DNA from: Euleptes europaea
Lineage: Eukaryota; Chordata; Lepidosauria; Squamata; Sphaerodactylidae
Assembly (NCBI RefSeq): GCF_029931775.1
Contig: NC_079315.1
Span: forward strand, 113,146,274 to 113,210,273
Direction: 5' to 3'
DNA: 64,000 nt
This document shows, piece by piece, positions 13,201 through 21,509 of this stretch. The stretch's first letter is position 1, and each line of letters opens with the position of its first letter. A program made the translations under genes and the position numbers. The notes under the pieces are model-generated. The model made no database searches. It saw only the letters and a list, made by a program, of their open reading frames with translations, and was not told the origin of the DNA.

Positions 13201-16200
13201 ACTGACCCAAGTTCACCCAGCGAGTTTCCATGACAGAGAGGGGATTAGAACCTGGGACGCCCAGATCCTTGGCCAATACTCTAGCCACTACACTACACTG
13301 TGCAAAGCTGATAATCTTCAAACTTTCGACCTTCAGGATCCCCTTGCCAAATTCACTTGGCTGTTGGGTTTCACCACCGCTCTGTGGTCTTTTATGCATG
13401 GCTGTTTCACTCGCCGTCACCCCTCCGACAACCTCAGCTCTTTGTTTGGATTATGTATGCTGTTTCTAACCGTCAGAGGTCGCCTCGCTCTCCCCCTGCG
13501 TTTCCCCGCGTTTTGAGGGACCTGTTTTATCTTGAATTTGAAAACGTGGGCAACACGCGGGGAAACACAGGGGGAGAGCGAGGCAACACCTGGCGGTGGG
13601 AAACGGCATGCATAATCTAAAGTCGTCGGAGGGGTGACGGCAAAGGAAACAGCCTGTGTGAGATAGAAAGAGGCCAGGTACACAAGCGATGCTCGTCTGA
13701 GCTCATGAAACTGCAGAGCTACTTCATCAAGAAGAGACACGACATCTTCCCTGGCGATCTGCCTGCTGTTCTTCTCACTAAGGAGCCCTTCCTAACCTTC
13801 CGAGGGACTCCAGGAACTCTCTGGGGGAAGCAGTAGTGGAAAGCTATTGCACAATATGTTGCAAACCCTTTTGTGCAATACTTGGTGCAAAAAAAAACCC
13901 AGGTTTGAAGCATGCACGCCCATTTCTCCATGGGCTCCCTCCAAACCACTAGCTTCAGATAGACTTAACATACCTACAACTTGCGTGCCCCCACTCATGC
14001 AGACTGTGCCAGCTTCCTGACAGCCTGCACAAATGCAAAGGGCTAAAATACAGATTGTATCCTCCCCTAGCTGCACGCACTGGAATCACCTGAGCAGGCA
14101 TTTTTTTCTCCTCTTGCGTATACCTGAAGATACAAGGCTACACCCGTTTCAGAAAAGGAAGGAGGTCTTCTGAGCTCTCTCAGCCCCCTTCATTCCACTT
14201 AGACACATCCGATTTAGAGTGCAATCTTAAGAACACTTTCCTGGGAATAAGCCCCAATGAGACCACCTGCGAGAGCCAGCGTGGTGTAGTGGTTAAGAGC
14301 GATGGACTCTAATCTGGAGAACTGGTTTTGATTTCCCACTCCCCCACATGATCTGTGGACTCTAATCTGGTGAACCGGGTTGGTTTCCCCACTCCTACAC
14401 ATGAATCCAGCTAGGTGACCTTGGGCGAGTCACAGTTCTCTCCAAACTCTTTCAGCCCCACCTACCTATGGGGGAGGGGCCATGGCTCAGTGATGGAGCC
14501 TCTGCTTGGCATGCAGAAGATCCCAGGTTCAATCCCCAGCATCTCCAGTTAAAGGGACTAGGAGAGTAGGTGATGTGAAAGACCTCTGCCTGAGACCCTG
14601 GAGAGCAGCTGCCGGTCTGAGTACTGACTCTGATGGACCAAGGGTCTGATTCAGTGTAAGGCAGCTTCATGTGTACCTCACAAGGTGTCTGTTGTGGGAA
14701 AAGGACGGCAATTTTAAGCCGGTTTGAGACACCTTAAAGGTAGAGAAAGTCAGGGTAGAAGAAGAAGAAGAGTTGGATTTTATATGCCGACTTTCTCTAC
14801 CACTTAAGGCAGAATCAAACTAGCATACAATCACCTTCCCTTCCCCTCCCCACAACAGACACCCTGTGAGGTAAGTGGGGCTGAGAGAGCTGTGACTGGC
14901 CCAAGGTCCACCAGTTGGCTTCATGTAGAGGAGTGGGGAAACACATTCAGTTCACCAGATTAGCCTCCGCCTCTCATGTGGAGGAGTGGGGAATCAAACC
15001 CGGTTCTCCAGATCAGAGTCCACCGCTCCAAACCACTGCTCTTAACCACTACACCACACTGGCTCCCAAAACCAACTCTTCTTCTTAGGATGGCACCGTT
15101 AGATATACAGAGGACCCCCTGAAGACGCCATTAACCTAACCCCCTCTGAAGTGCAGTCATCATTCCTGTTAATTGCTGTTTTAATGTACCAACATTTTGT
15201 TGTTCCCCTGACCTGGATGGCCCAGGGTAGCCTGTCCTCGTCAGACCTTGGAAGCTAAGCAGGGTCAGCCCTGGTTAGTATTTGGATGGGAGACCACCAA
15301 GGAAGTCCAGAGCTGGTTTGCTGAGGCAGGCAACAGCAAACCAATTCTGGTAGTCTCTTGCCTTGAAAACTCTATGGGGTCACCATAAGGCTGCGACCCC
15401 TTCCCACCACCATTTGGTTGTTGCATTAAAAAAAAGAACAGGCTTGACAAAATCTTTCTAGAACCTCCGTATGTCTTGTTGCCCTCATTCAACCTTATCT
15501 ACAGATTCCAACCACACAGTCCCAACCACAGGAAGTCAACCGGGTCACTTAAATCCGTAGGTTTACATTGTTACCATCAAGTCAGTGAAACAGGCTTCCT
15601 CGGGAGGTGGTAAGTGCTCCTTCCCTGGAGGTTTTTAAGCAGAGGCTAGATGGCCATCTGTCAGCAATGCTGATTCTATGACCTTAGGCAGATCATGAGA
15701 GGGAGGGCACCTTGGCCATCTTCTGGGCATGGAGTAGTGGGTCACTAGGGGGGGTGTCACTGGGGGTAGTTGTGAATTTCCTGCATTGTGCGGGGGGTTG
15801 GACTAGATGACCCTGGTGGTACCTTCCAACTCTATGATTCTATGATATATCTCATACACATGGGAAGGCAGGAGAAACAGTAGTGTCATGAAAAAAGAAC
15901 TTCTGTTTAGAAAAAATGTCACTTGAGTCAGTCCAAGGGTGTTCTCTTTCCAAATACACCACTGGTTCCCAACCAGGGTCCGTGGACCCCCAGGGGTCCG
16001 CGAGAACTAAATTAAGGTCCGCGAAACAAAGTTATAAACCCATAATAAATTAATATTTTCAATTAAAAGTTCTCTATTATAAAATATATATATTCAAATA
16101 TTATTCTAAGTTTAATGTTTAACTAACAGTTATGATTAAAGTTTATTTTCAAATTCTCAGAATTTTTATTTTGAACCTTGGGGTCCCTGCACCGAACAAA

Positions 16201-19200
16201 AAAGTCCTAGTGGTCCCTGGTCAAAAAAAGGTTGGGAACCACTGAAATACACCCATCGACATTTACAAATGCTCATCTTCCTAATTATGAGCAAACCCTT
16301 GGCACATCCTTTGGGGTTGACGTCAAGAGAACCACAAAATGTTTTTCTTTCCCCCAAAGGACTGAAAATAGCGGGGGAACTCAGTGCCTTGGTCGAAGCG
16401 GCATGTACGCCGCACAGCGTAAAACTCAGCTGCAGCCCAGGACACGCAAGTGGAATTACATGTTGCTTTACTCCAGCAGCCGGCTGACTTTTTAGAAAGT
16501 CACAAAACTAGTTAAGCAGCCTAGCCTAAGCACATGTCAGCCAGGGAGGCTGAAAAACGAGCCTCTAGTTCTACTCCAGTACCTTCAAAGGGAACCAGGC
16601 GCAATAAGATTTCAGGCACCTACAAGATTCTCTAATAAAACAGAATACACAGCAGTCCGGACTAGCGCATTTGGCAGAGAACACTCCCATCAGCAATCCT
16701 GAATAAAACATGCAGATGCTATTAGTTCCATAGCAAGGCTACAGTAATGTGATAAGCACTATTTCATACCAGCTGGGGCTGGTTTCAGCTAGGTCTCCCC
16801 ATTTGCAAAAATCATCCAGTCGCACAAACAGCATTATTCGATGTAACTGTCTTCTAACTATTATATAAAGGGCACCTTTTAATATTTCCATTCCTTTTGT
16901 ATCCTTCTGTACTGTGTTTTTATGCCAATAAAGGAATGATGATGATTATGATGATCCAGTAGCAAATACACAGGTGCTTCTGAGCATGTGCAAACTTCCT
17001 CTCTCTGGCTGAACCACCACCAATAGTCCATGCACCTAAAATATTAAATGTTCACAGTTAGGCACTGGAACTTTTAATTTTCAGAACTGAAGCGCCGTCT
17101 TTCCCCGGTCTGCTTCCCAGCCCGTGGCTGTCCACAAGAGGATGTATTCATTAGCTTCTTATCCTCCCAAGCTGATCTTTTTTTAAAAAAATCAAAGAAC
17201 GTGACACACAGCAAAAAAGGAAAGCGCTCCGTGAAGGTGTTTTCTATTAATAGCAGGACAACCTTCGCCATCAACCCTTAAATTTGAAACCTGCCTGCTA
17301 TAAATCGCGTGCAGCGTTACCAGAAAACCACCAAAGCCGACACAAGTTAAAATAAGGCCACTGGCTTTCTGCGTGACCGGCGTATTCATTCAGGGCACAA
17401 TCCACCGGTCAAGTCCCACACTTCCTGGGCTCTCCCTTCTCTCCACGTGGCTTGTTCAGAAGACCTTTTCCGGGGGATCTTTTCCCCATATCTCTCCTCC
17501 AGACAGCACTGAGTCAGCTCTTATTCCCTCGGAAGCAGGGAGAAGTCTTGTGAAAGACTCACGGTGCATTCCTGAGGAGAGTTACTCCAGTCTAAGCCCA
17601 CTGAAAGGAACGGGCTTAGACTGGAGTAACTCTCCTTAGGAACGCACCACCAACTAGCTGCAATAAGCAACTCCATTACCACATTTCCACTTTCCCCTTC
17701 ACATTCAAACACCTTGTTTTTCCTCGAGTAGGGAAGCGAATGGCTTTCGAGCACTACCCCAGAGGAGATGCTGAGAGTCTCAAAGAAAAAGGGAGGACTT
17801 CCAGAGTTTTCACACACAAGCTGGGAAGCAGGGTTAATTCAGTAAGCACATACTGTGGAAATAAATGCTCGGTCTGCCAGAATTCTCACTGGCATTACAA
17901 AATGAGGTCTTCTTCACATCGACAAGCACACTACAGAAGAAGAAGAGTTGGTTTTGATATGCCGACTTTCTCTGCCACTTAAGGGAGAATCAAACCGGCT
18001 TACAATCACCTTCCCTTCCCCTCCCCACAACAGACGCCCTGTGAGGAAGGTGGGGCTGAGAGAGCTCTAAGAGAACTGTGACTAGCCCAAAGTCACCCAG
18101 CCGGCTTCATGTGGAGGAGCAGGGAAACAAATCCAGTTCACCAGATTAGCCTCCGCCGCTCACGTGGAGGGGTGGGGAATCAAACCCGCTTCTCCAGATC
18201 AGAGTCCACCGCTCCAAAGCACTGCTCTTAACCACCACACCAGCTGGTCCCACAGAGCAGAGAACGGTTTAAGCATCACTAACAGAAACGCTCAGCATTC
18301 AAATAGTTTGTGCCTGCTCTCCTTTTCCACAGGTGCAACTAGCAAACACGCACGCACACCACAGAGAACATAAGCACATTTGACGGCATGCACGCACAGC
18401 AGGAGCCGGGGGTGTAAGCCCCAATGCATGAAAACTCACAAACAGGTTGCATTCCATTGCTGACTCAGAAGTGCTTTCCCACCAGGTGGGAATCTCATAC
18501 TCTCGGCTAGAGCAGGGGCCCATAGCTCAATGGCAGAGGACCTGCTTTGCCTGCAGAAGCTCCCTGGTTCAATCCCCGGCATCTCCAGTCAGAAGGGCCA
18601 GGTTAAGAGGCGATGGGGAAATCCTCTGCCGGAGACCCTGGAGATTCGCTGCCAGTCTGAGTGGACAATACTGACCTTGCTGGACCAAGGCTCTGATTCA
18701 GTACAAGGCAGATTCCTGCGCTGTTTCCAGGGAGGGGCAACGGCTCAGCGGCAGAGCACCTGCTTTGCACGCAGAAGGACCCAGCCTCCATCCCCAGCAC
18801 CCCCAGTCAAAAAGACCGGGCAGCAGGTGACGCGAAAGGCCTGAACCCCCCTGCAAAGCCGCTGCCGGTCAGAGCAGAGGATGCCAACCTCGGCAGCCTC
18901 ACGGCGGGTGCGCGCAAGCAGCGACCCCGCTCGGAAAGTCCGCGCTTCTCCCGCAAGCCACAAAGGTGAAAACGCACGCTCGCTTTATCCTCCTTTAATC
19001 CCTGTTTCGGCCAGGATTCAGCCAGGATCGAGCGCATGCGTTTCGCCTAACGTGCGCTCGCTCCTGGCTAGAATAGGGATTAAAGGAGGATAAAGCGACC
19101 GTGCACTCAATCAAGGAAGCCACAGCCTTCAGTTTGCAAGATCTGAGCAAGGCTGTCCAAGATAGGACATTTTGGAGGACTTTCCTTCATAGGGTCGCCA

Positions 19201-19370
19201 TGAGTCGGAAGCGACTTGACGGCACTTAACACACAACACACCAAGCGACCGTGCGTTTTCGCCCCAACAAGCTTACCTTCCCGGGCATCTGGCGTGGGCC
19301 CCGGCCCCGAGCCCTCCCCGGAGACGCCAGCGGCCACCCCGACGAGCAGCAAGACGGCCAAGTTTCTCAT
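1114..19370 (-). CDS. LIPG: Endothelial lipase (LIPG), coding exons 1-7, 3' end outside window
   Basis: Secreted triglyceride-lipase family phospholipase A1 acting on HDL at the endothelial surface. Coding exons run 19277-19370, 11266-11459, 7486-7665, 6673-6784, 4772-4996, 2769-3011 and 1114-1234. All joins keep frame and use AG/GT sites. Exon lengths 180, 112, 243 and 121 nt equal those of lipoprotein lipase as I recall them. By my numbering the catalytic triad is Ser172 (GYSLG), Asp196 (GLDPAGP) and His278 (CEHE). A 19-residue lid between Cys256 and Cys276 is the short lid typical of endothelial lipase. The basic heparin-binding stretch 328-341 includes the convertase-type site RNKR (331-334). 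N-glycosylation sequons NTS (exon 2) and NYT (exon 3) are present. Exon 7 opens the PLAT domain. Exons 8 onward were not found to the left, so the gene is cut by the window edge. LIPG rather than LPL or LIPC is supported by residue matches and by the RPL17/C18orf32 neighbours. Confidence 0.95.
1546..1625 (+). mobile_element. Penelope-like terminal repeat fragment (AGTCCAGCAGCACC type)
   Basis: Contains AGTCCAGCGGCACCTTAAAG followed by ATGAGCTTTCATGAG, a block also found at 8740, 43223, 45773 and 52473. The class is an inference from recall of reptile repeats. Confidence 0.5.
1660..1796 (+). mobile_element. CR1 LINE 3' end
   Basis: CCATCTTCTGGGCATGG through GGACTAGATGGCCCTGGAGG and CCAACTCTATG, the conserved CR1 3' UTR end. 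Confidence 0.75.
1797..2768. other. LIPG intron 6, distal part
   Basis: Includes a degraded element at about 2045-2200 with GGAAGTGATGTCA blocks resembling the one at 63022-63323. Otherwise no recognised feature. Confidence 0.4.
2769..3011 (-). CDS. LIPG: LIPG exon 6: catalytic His and heparin-binding cluster
   Basis: 243 nt, with acceptor CCATAG after a pyrimidine tract and donor GTGGGC. Carries RCEHERS (catalytic His), SFAFQCTDS, a cysteine-rich [11 protein letters not shown] loop and the lysine/arginine-rich KKMRNKRN segment. Confidence 0.95.
3315..3648 (-). mobile_element. S1 SINE
   Basis: Reverse copy in LIPG intron 5. Its tail is a GACGAAGA-type purine repeat. Confidence 0.85.
3649..4231. 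other. LIPG intron 5, unassigned spacer
   Basis: 3790-4030 has an old repeat-like text (TCCCCACCTCTACCATGG, AAGCCGCTTTGTG) that may be a decayed SINE. No gene seen. Confidence 0.35.
4232..4690 (-). mobile_element. L2/CR1-like LINE 3' region
   Basis: In reverse sense it reads from TGAGCCCAATTCAAGGC to AAAATAAATAAATAAAAAC, resembling the 3' end of an L2-type LINE of reptiles. Ends about 80 bp from LIPG exon 5. Confidence 0.6.
4772..4996 (-). CDS. LIPG: LIPG exon 5: catalytic Asp and lid start
   Basis: 225 nt. Begins (G)LDPAGPMFE with the catalytic aspartate. Contains [18 protein letters not shown] and [10 protein letters not shown], and ends just after the first lid cysteine (PGC). Compared with the human residue order there is one extra residue in the REALGVSIG stretch. 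Donor GTAAGT. Confidence 0.95.
5025..5490 (-). mobile_element. CR1-like LINE 3' region (divergent subfamily)
   Basis: AACATAAGAAGAGCCTTGCT then GGATCAGACCAGTGATCC, followed by TAGCCTCTGATAGACC and CCACCTTTGAATTA blocks. Related to the copy in the last RPL17 intron. Confidence 0.7.
5505..5745 (-). mobile_element. BovB-tailed tRNA SINE, family S3
   Basis: S3 in forward sense begins with a GGTAAAGGTAAAGGTCCCCT end related to BovB tails and runs through TGGTTTGCCAGTGCCTTCCC to a tRNA-like head with GAGTTCGATCC. This copy is reverse, in LIPG intron 4. Confidence 0.8.
5816..6300 (+). mobile_element. LINE fragment (endonuclease-RT linker)
   Basis: Encodes a decayed linker with [13 protein letters not shown], a motif pattern found between endonuclease and RT of non-LTR elements. 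Its first about 150 bp match the reverse complement of 61985-62150. Confidence 0.7.
6673..6784 (-). CDS. LIPG: LIPG exon 4: nucleophile elbow
   Basis: 112 nt. Carries [13 protein letters not shown] with the catalytic serine and ends in GRIT plus one base of the next codon at donor GTGAGT. Confidence 0.95.
6785..7485. other. LIPG intron 3
   Basis: No repeat or gene recognised; moderately A/G-rich single-copy-looking sequence. Confidence 0.4.
7486..7665 (-). CDS. LIPG: LIPG exon 3
   Basis: Exactly 180 nt (60 codons), phase 0 at both ends. Begins MSGIFE and contains ANVVVVDWL and AHQLYT, the conserved block before the nucleophile elbow. Ends LLDWLQ at donor GTGAAG. Confidence 0.95.
7752..7963 (+). 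mobile_element. tRNA-Ala-derived SINE, family S2
   Basis: S2 has a head very like tRNA-Ala: TGGCTCAGTGGTAGAGC (A box), CATGCAGAAGG, then GGTTCAACCCCCGG (B box) and CATCTCCAGT-like 3' end. A shared about 130-bp tail ends TCAGTATAAGGCAGCTTCAT. Confidence 0.88.
7975..8540 (+). mobile_element. LINE C-terminal and 3' end
   Basis: Encodes a Cys/His cluster ([19 protein letters not shown]) typical of the C-terminus of some non-LTR ORFs. A short AT-rich 3' UTR ends AATAAAGATTGATTGA. Probably the same family as 5816-6300. Confidence 0.7.
8740..8850 (+). mobile_element. Penelope-like terminal repeat fragment
   Basis: AAGTCCAGCAGCACCTTTAA and the following GTGAGTCAGAACTCATTCCC block. Confidence 0.45.
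9092..9280 (-). mobile_element. 5S-rRNA-derived SINE, family S4
   Basis: S4 carries a BovB-type tail (GCCGTCAAGTCGCAACTGAC in reverse) joined to a head that in other copies matches vertebrate 5S rRNA. Here the 5S part is decayed (CCAACCCAGCTTAGCTTCC). Confidence 0.75.
9470..9637 (-). mobile_element. CR1-like LINE 3' end, subfamily C2
   Basis: C2 in forward sense contains GGCACCTGGTTGGCCACTGT, CTGCTGGACTTGATGGGCC and TCTGATCCAGCAGGGC. This copy is short and reverse. Confidence 0.75.
9646..9840. mobile_element. hAT-type non-autonomous DNA transposon
   Basis: Ends CAGAGTTTCCCAAAC and GTTTGGGAACCTTTG are near-perfect inverted repeats. Flanks CTATAGAT and CTGTAGAG resemble a decayed 8-bp duplication. 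Confidence 0.75.
9910..10170 (-). mobile_element. CR1-like C2 LINE 3' end
   Basis: Longer reverse C2 copy with the ACTAGTATCCATTTTGACTA block. Confidence 0.75.
10521..11208. mobile_element. Palindromic composite, probably Penelope-like
   Basis: Inverted arms at 10531-10562 and 10838-10869 (AAGAAGCCAATTGTATA type) and at the extreme ends (GGTGGGATAAA / TTTATCCCACC). Between them lies a block GGTTATCCGGGCTGTGTGAC..GACGTTTCGGCAGCAGC, and near 11065 GGCCGAAACGCG, text I associate with Penelope-like ends. Includes a 73-bp direct tandem. Confidence 0.55.
10857..11003. repeat. Tandem duplication of a 73-bp unit
   Basis: Two almost identical units from CAGTTGGCTTCTTGATAGAG to CCTAGTCTGATATA. Confidence 0.9.
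11266..11459 (-). CDS. LIPG: LIPG exon 2
   Basis: Acceptor CGCAG before phase-1 start; 194 nt. It encodes the N-terminal beta strands of the lipase fold, with CHFTIGD..LEDCKF and FFIIHGWT matching the conserved family block. The Cys pair in the CHF..DC segment is the expected first disulfide. Donor GTAAGG. Confidence 0.93.
11781..11991 (-). mobile_element. S2 SINE
   Basis: Reverse copy in LIPG intron 1, abutting another S2 remnant. Confidence 0.85.
11992..12138 (-). mobile_element. S2 SINE, partial
   Basis: Second reverse S2 directly beside the first, lacking its terminal segment. Confidence 0.8.
12333..12545 (+). mobile_element. S2 SINE
   Basis: Forward full-length-like copy. Confidence 0.85.
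12546..13390. other. LIPG intron 1 spacer
   Basis: 13090-13300 has SINE-like text (GGGACCCAAAGCGGCTTACA, CCCGTGAGGCAGGTTAGG, CTACACTACACTGTG), probably a distant relative of S1. The rest is unassigned. Confidence 0.45.
13395..13660. mobile_element. Palindromic MITE-like element
   Basis: Arms of about 110 bp (GGCTGTTTCACTCGCCGTCA at left; GGGTGACGGCAAAGGAAACAGCC at right) fold back on each other around about 40 bp. Related in text to the larger palindrome at 27001-27670. Confidence 0.8.
14273..14760 (+). mobile_element. S1 SINE split by an S2 insertion
   Basis: Forward S1 interrupted at 14468-14673. It runs tail-to-tail into a reverse S1 at 14758. Confidence 0.85.
14468..14673 (+). mobile_element. 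S2 SINE nested in S1
   Basis: Flanked by a short TACCT duplication (14463-14467 and 14674-14678). It is younger than its host S1. Confidence 0.85.
14758..15066 (-). mobile_element. S1 SINE
   Basis: Reverse copy forming an inverted pair with the preceding S1 in LIPG intron 1. Confidence 0.85.
15210..15405 (+). mobile_element. S4 (5S-derived) SINE
   Basis: Best-oriented view of the family: GGAAGCTAAGCAGGGTCAGC and GGTTAGTATTTGGATGGGAG are the 5S rRNA internal promoter region, followed by the BovB-like tail. Confidence 0.85.
15583..15846 (+). mobile_element. CR1 LINE 3' end
   Basis: Ends in the classic CCAACTCTATGATTCTATGA repeat. Confidence 0.88.
15960..16244. mobile_element. hAT-type non-autonomous DNA transposon
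   Basis: Terminal inverted repeats CACTGGTTCCCAACC and GGTTGGGAACCACTG; exact 8-bp duplication AAATACAC on both sides. AT-rich core. Confidence 0.93.
16253..17560. other. LIPG intron 1 spacer
   Basis: No repeat family or gene recognised over about 1.3 kb; mixed composition. Confidence 0.4.
17563..17648. repeat. Short palindrome (MITE remnant)
   Basis: GGAGAGTTACTCCAGTCTAA and its reverse complement flank a 20-bp centre. Single arms of the same family occur near 14216, 26320, 42035 and 45955. Confidence 0.75.
17936..18250 (-). mobile_element. S1 SINE
   Basis: Reverse copy, intact-looking to CCACACCAGCTGG. Confidence 0.85.
18514..18720 (+). mobile_element. S2 SINE
   Basis: Forward copy; head GGGGCCCATAGCTCAATGGC. 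Confidence 0.85.
18731..18890 (+). mobile_element. S2 SINE, 3'-shortened
   Basis: Second forward S2 in tandem with the previous one, GC-rich and ending in GCCGCTGCCGGTC. Confidence 0.8.
18964..19265. mobile_element. Palindromic MITE interrupted by BovB
   Basis: Left arm GCTTTATCCTCCTTTAATCC and right arm GGATTAAAGGAGGATAAAGC pair; the outer GAAAACGC / GCGTTTTC also pair. The right arm is split by the insertion at 19105-19242. Lies within 12 bp of the LIPG exon 1 donor. Confidence 0.8.
19105..19242 (+). mobile_element. BovB/RTE LINE 3' end
   Basis: Contains GGGTCGCCATGAGTCGGAAG and CTTGACGGCACTTAACACAC, the RTE/BovB 3' end. Flanked by a 12-bp duplication AAGCGACCGTGC (19093-19104 and 19243-19254). 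Confidence 0.88.
19277..19370 (-). CDS. LIPG: LIPG exon 1: start codon and signal peptide
   Basis: ATG at 19370-19368. It encodes a basic n-region (MRN), a hydrophobic core ([13 protein letters not shown]) and a small-residue cleavage zone (SG), as in a secretory signal peptide. The exon ends in phase 1 at donor GTAAGC. Another in-frame ATG lies further upstream, but it would place a long non-hydrophobic stretch before the signal core, so I chose the signal-peptide ATG. The N-terminal 31 residues are poorly alignable to mammals, as expected for this region. Confidence 0.88.
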
Positions 19371-19445
19371 GGCTTTGGGCAAATCCTTGGTGCTTTTTTT
19401 TTTCCTTCCCCCCACCAGGCTGGCCCCGCTGCAAAGCCTGCCCGG

Positions 19446-19448
19446 ATG

Positions 19449-19484
<36 letters not shown>

Positions 19485-19485
19485 A
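19446..19485. repeat. (GGAT)n microsatellite upstream of LIPG start codon
   Basis: Roughly nine tetranucleotide units, with one GGAC variant, in the predicted LIPG 5' UTR or core promoter. Confidence 0.9.
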
Positions 19486-19782
19486 GTTGCAAAAAAGGAA
19501 GCCCAGCGAAGCCCCACGGCTGCAAGCGCAGAGGCGAGGAGCAGCAGCAGCCCAGCGCGCGCCCCGGTGCAAGCCCTGCAAGCCCAGCGCGCGCGCCGGC
19601 GTCCCTTTTTCTAAGCCCGGCGAGGGGGCGCGTCACCTGACCCATGGCCAGATGGGGACGGGACTCGCCCCGCGTGGGCCCCCGGCCGCTGATTGGGCAC
19701 GCCCCCCTGACGCGCAGCCCCAGCCGGCCAAAAAGTCTGCATGCAGGCGCGCCGGGAGGAGACCGGGCGGCTCCCCGGGGGT

Positions 19783-19927
19783 GGGGTTGCCCGCCTCCAC
19801 GTGGGAGCTGGGGGATCCCCCCCCCCCGGGAATCACAGCTCGCCTCCAAGCTACCGAGCTCAGTTCCCCTAGAGAAAAGGGACGCTTTGGCGGGTGGGCT
19901 CGGTGGGGTTGCCAACCTCCCGGCGCT
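19783..19927 (+). mobile_element. GGGTTGCC-ended short DNA element (two partial copies)
   Basis: This family (about 200 bp, ends TAGGGTTGCCA and TGGCAACCCTA, flanking TA) occurs about 20 times here. A GC-rich decayed copy is followed by the start of another at 19907 that is broken by the palindromic element at 19928 and resumes at 20377. Confidence 0.7.
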
Positions 19928-20376
19928 GTATTGAAGAAAGAGGCACTTGGTGCTAGAAAGGAGTGGAGAAAAAATAAGTGCCAAAACAACGCAGGTATGC
20001 AAAACACAATTTAGTGCAGTGGATTAGTGCGAACAGACAACAACGACTACTAAACAACAAGACAACGAATACGTAGCTCACAAGGAGTCTTCAAGAATGC
20101 CTTCCAAACAACATTTGTAAAACGTTAAGTAAATCCGGACTGCGTTTCACAACCTGAATTGACCATTCTCTTCTGAGTGGATCATTCTCACCGCTTCTCT
20201 GAACTATTTACAAGAAGCCTTTTGGGACTTACAAAGGCATTCTTGAAGACTCCTTGTGAGCTACGTATTCATTGTCTTGTTGTTTAGTAGTCATTGTTGT
20301 CTGTTTGCACTAATCCACTGCACTAAATTGTGTTTGTGTTTTGCATACATGCGTTGTTTTGGTACTTATTTTTTCT
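19928..20376. mobile_element. Large palindromic element, Penelope-like architecture
   Basis: 449 bp. A 38-bp left extension is followed by inverted arms of about 140 bp at 19966-20103 and 20234-20376, around a 130-bp centre. Flanked by CAACCTCC(C/A)GGCGCT, a 15-bp target duplication with one difference. The family assignment is inference from structure. Confidence 0.7.
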
Positions 20377-20459
20377 CAACCTCCAGGCGCTAGCTGGAGA
20401 TCTCCTGCTGTTACGGCAGGTCTCCCCCACACATAGGTTGCCAACCTCCGGGTGAAGCC

Positions 20460-20900
20460 TGGAGCATGCCGGATATGTGAGGTGCTGTGGAGCGCAGGCA
20501 GGGTAGTGCTGCCGCGATCGTCTTGTTTGGGGGCTTCCTGGAGGCCCCTGGTTGGCCACTATGTGAACAGACTGCTGGACTTGATGGGCCTCGGTCTGAT
20601 CCAGCAGGGCTTCTCTTATGTTCTTATAACTTGGAAGACTTTAAGGCATGTTCATGGAGGAGAGGGCTATCCATGGCTACTAGTCAAAATGGATACTAAT
20701 CATGATGCATACCCATTCTCTCCAGTATCAGAGCCGCATGCCTATCATATTAGGTGCTGTGGAACACAGGCAGGATAATGCTGGTTCAGTCATCTTGTTT
20801 GTGGGCTTCCTGGAGGCACCTGGTTGGCCACTGTGTGAACAGACTGCTGGACTGGATGGGCCTTGGTCTGATCCAGCAGGGCCTTTCTTTTGAGATCTCC
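20460..20900 (+). mobile_element. CR1-like C2 LINE 3' ends (two tandem pieces)
   Basis: Two successive C2 ends, each with GGCTTCCTGGAGGC and CTGATCCAGCAGGGC, separated by an ATGCATACCCATTCTCTCCA block. Confidence 0.75.
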
Positions 20901-20924
20901 TGCTTTTACAACTGATTTCAACTA

Positions 20925-21125
20925 TGGTTGCCAACAGGTAATAGAGATCTCCTGCTGTTACAACCCTCTCCAGCGGATAGAGATCAGTTCACCTGGATAA
21001 ATTGACCACTTTGGCAATTGGACTCTATGGCCTTGAAGTCCCTCCTCTCCCCAAACCCCATCCTCCTCAGGCTCCACCCCCAAAACCTCATGCCGGTGGC
21101 GAAGGGAGACCTTGGCAACCCTAGA
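20925..21125 (+). mobile_element. GGGTTGCC-ended element
   Basis: From TGGTTGCCAACAGG to CTTGGCAACCCTAG. Confidence 0.8.
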
Positions 21126-21147
21126 TTGTACCCCCATTGAGGTCTAA

Positions 21148-21509
21148 AAGGAAATATTTCTTCACACAAGGGCATAGTTGAATTGTGGAACTCCCTGCCC
21201 CAGGATGTGGTGACAGCTGTCAACTTGGAAGGCTGTAAGAGGGGAATGGACGTGTTCAAGGAGGAGAGGGCTATTCGTGACTACTAGTTAAAATGGATAC
21301 TAGTCATACTGCATGCCTATTCTCTCTAGTATCAGAGGAGCATGCCTATTATATTAGGAGCTGTGGAACACAGGCAGGATGGTGCTGCTGCAGTCAAAGT
21401 CTTGTTTGTGGGCTTCCTAGAGGCACCTGGTTGGCCACTGTGTGAACAGACTGCTGGACTTGATGGGCCTTGGTCTGATCCGGCAGGGCTTTTCTTATGT
21501 TCTTAAGAG
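21148..21509 (+). mobile_element. CR1-like C2 LINE 3' end
   Basis: Long copy starting AAATATTTCTTCACACAAGG and ending GGCTTTTCTTATGTTCTT. Confidence 0.85.

Larger units (their letters stand above)
19240..19830. promoter_or_regulatory. LIPG: CpG-rich promoter region of LIPG
   Basis: GC- and CpG-dense stretch over LIPG exon 1 and about 450 bp upstream, in contrast with the AT-rich spacer around it. No TATA box could be placed with confidence. An ATCC/GGAT microsatellite lies within it at about 19446-19485, 76-115 bp upstream of the ATG. Confidence 0.55.

Noticed and set aside
15210-15290. Possible 5S rRNA gene
   Set aside because: Only the central and 3' part of 5S is present, fused to a BovB-like tail and repeated many times with decay; a SINE, not a gene.
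19367-20014. Long open frames of 120-210 codons on both strands around the LIPG promoter
   Set aside because: High GC content removes stop codons. The frames conflict with each other and with LIPG exon 1, and show no domain.
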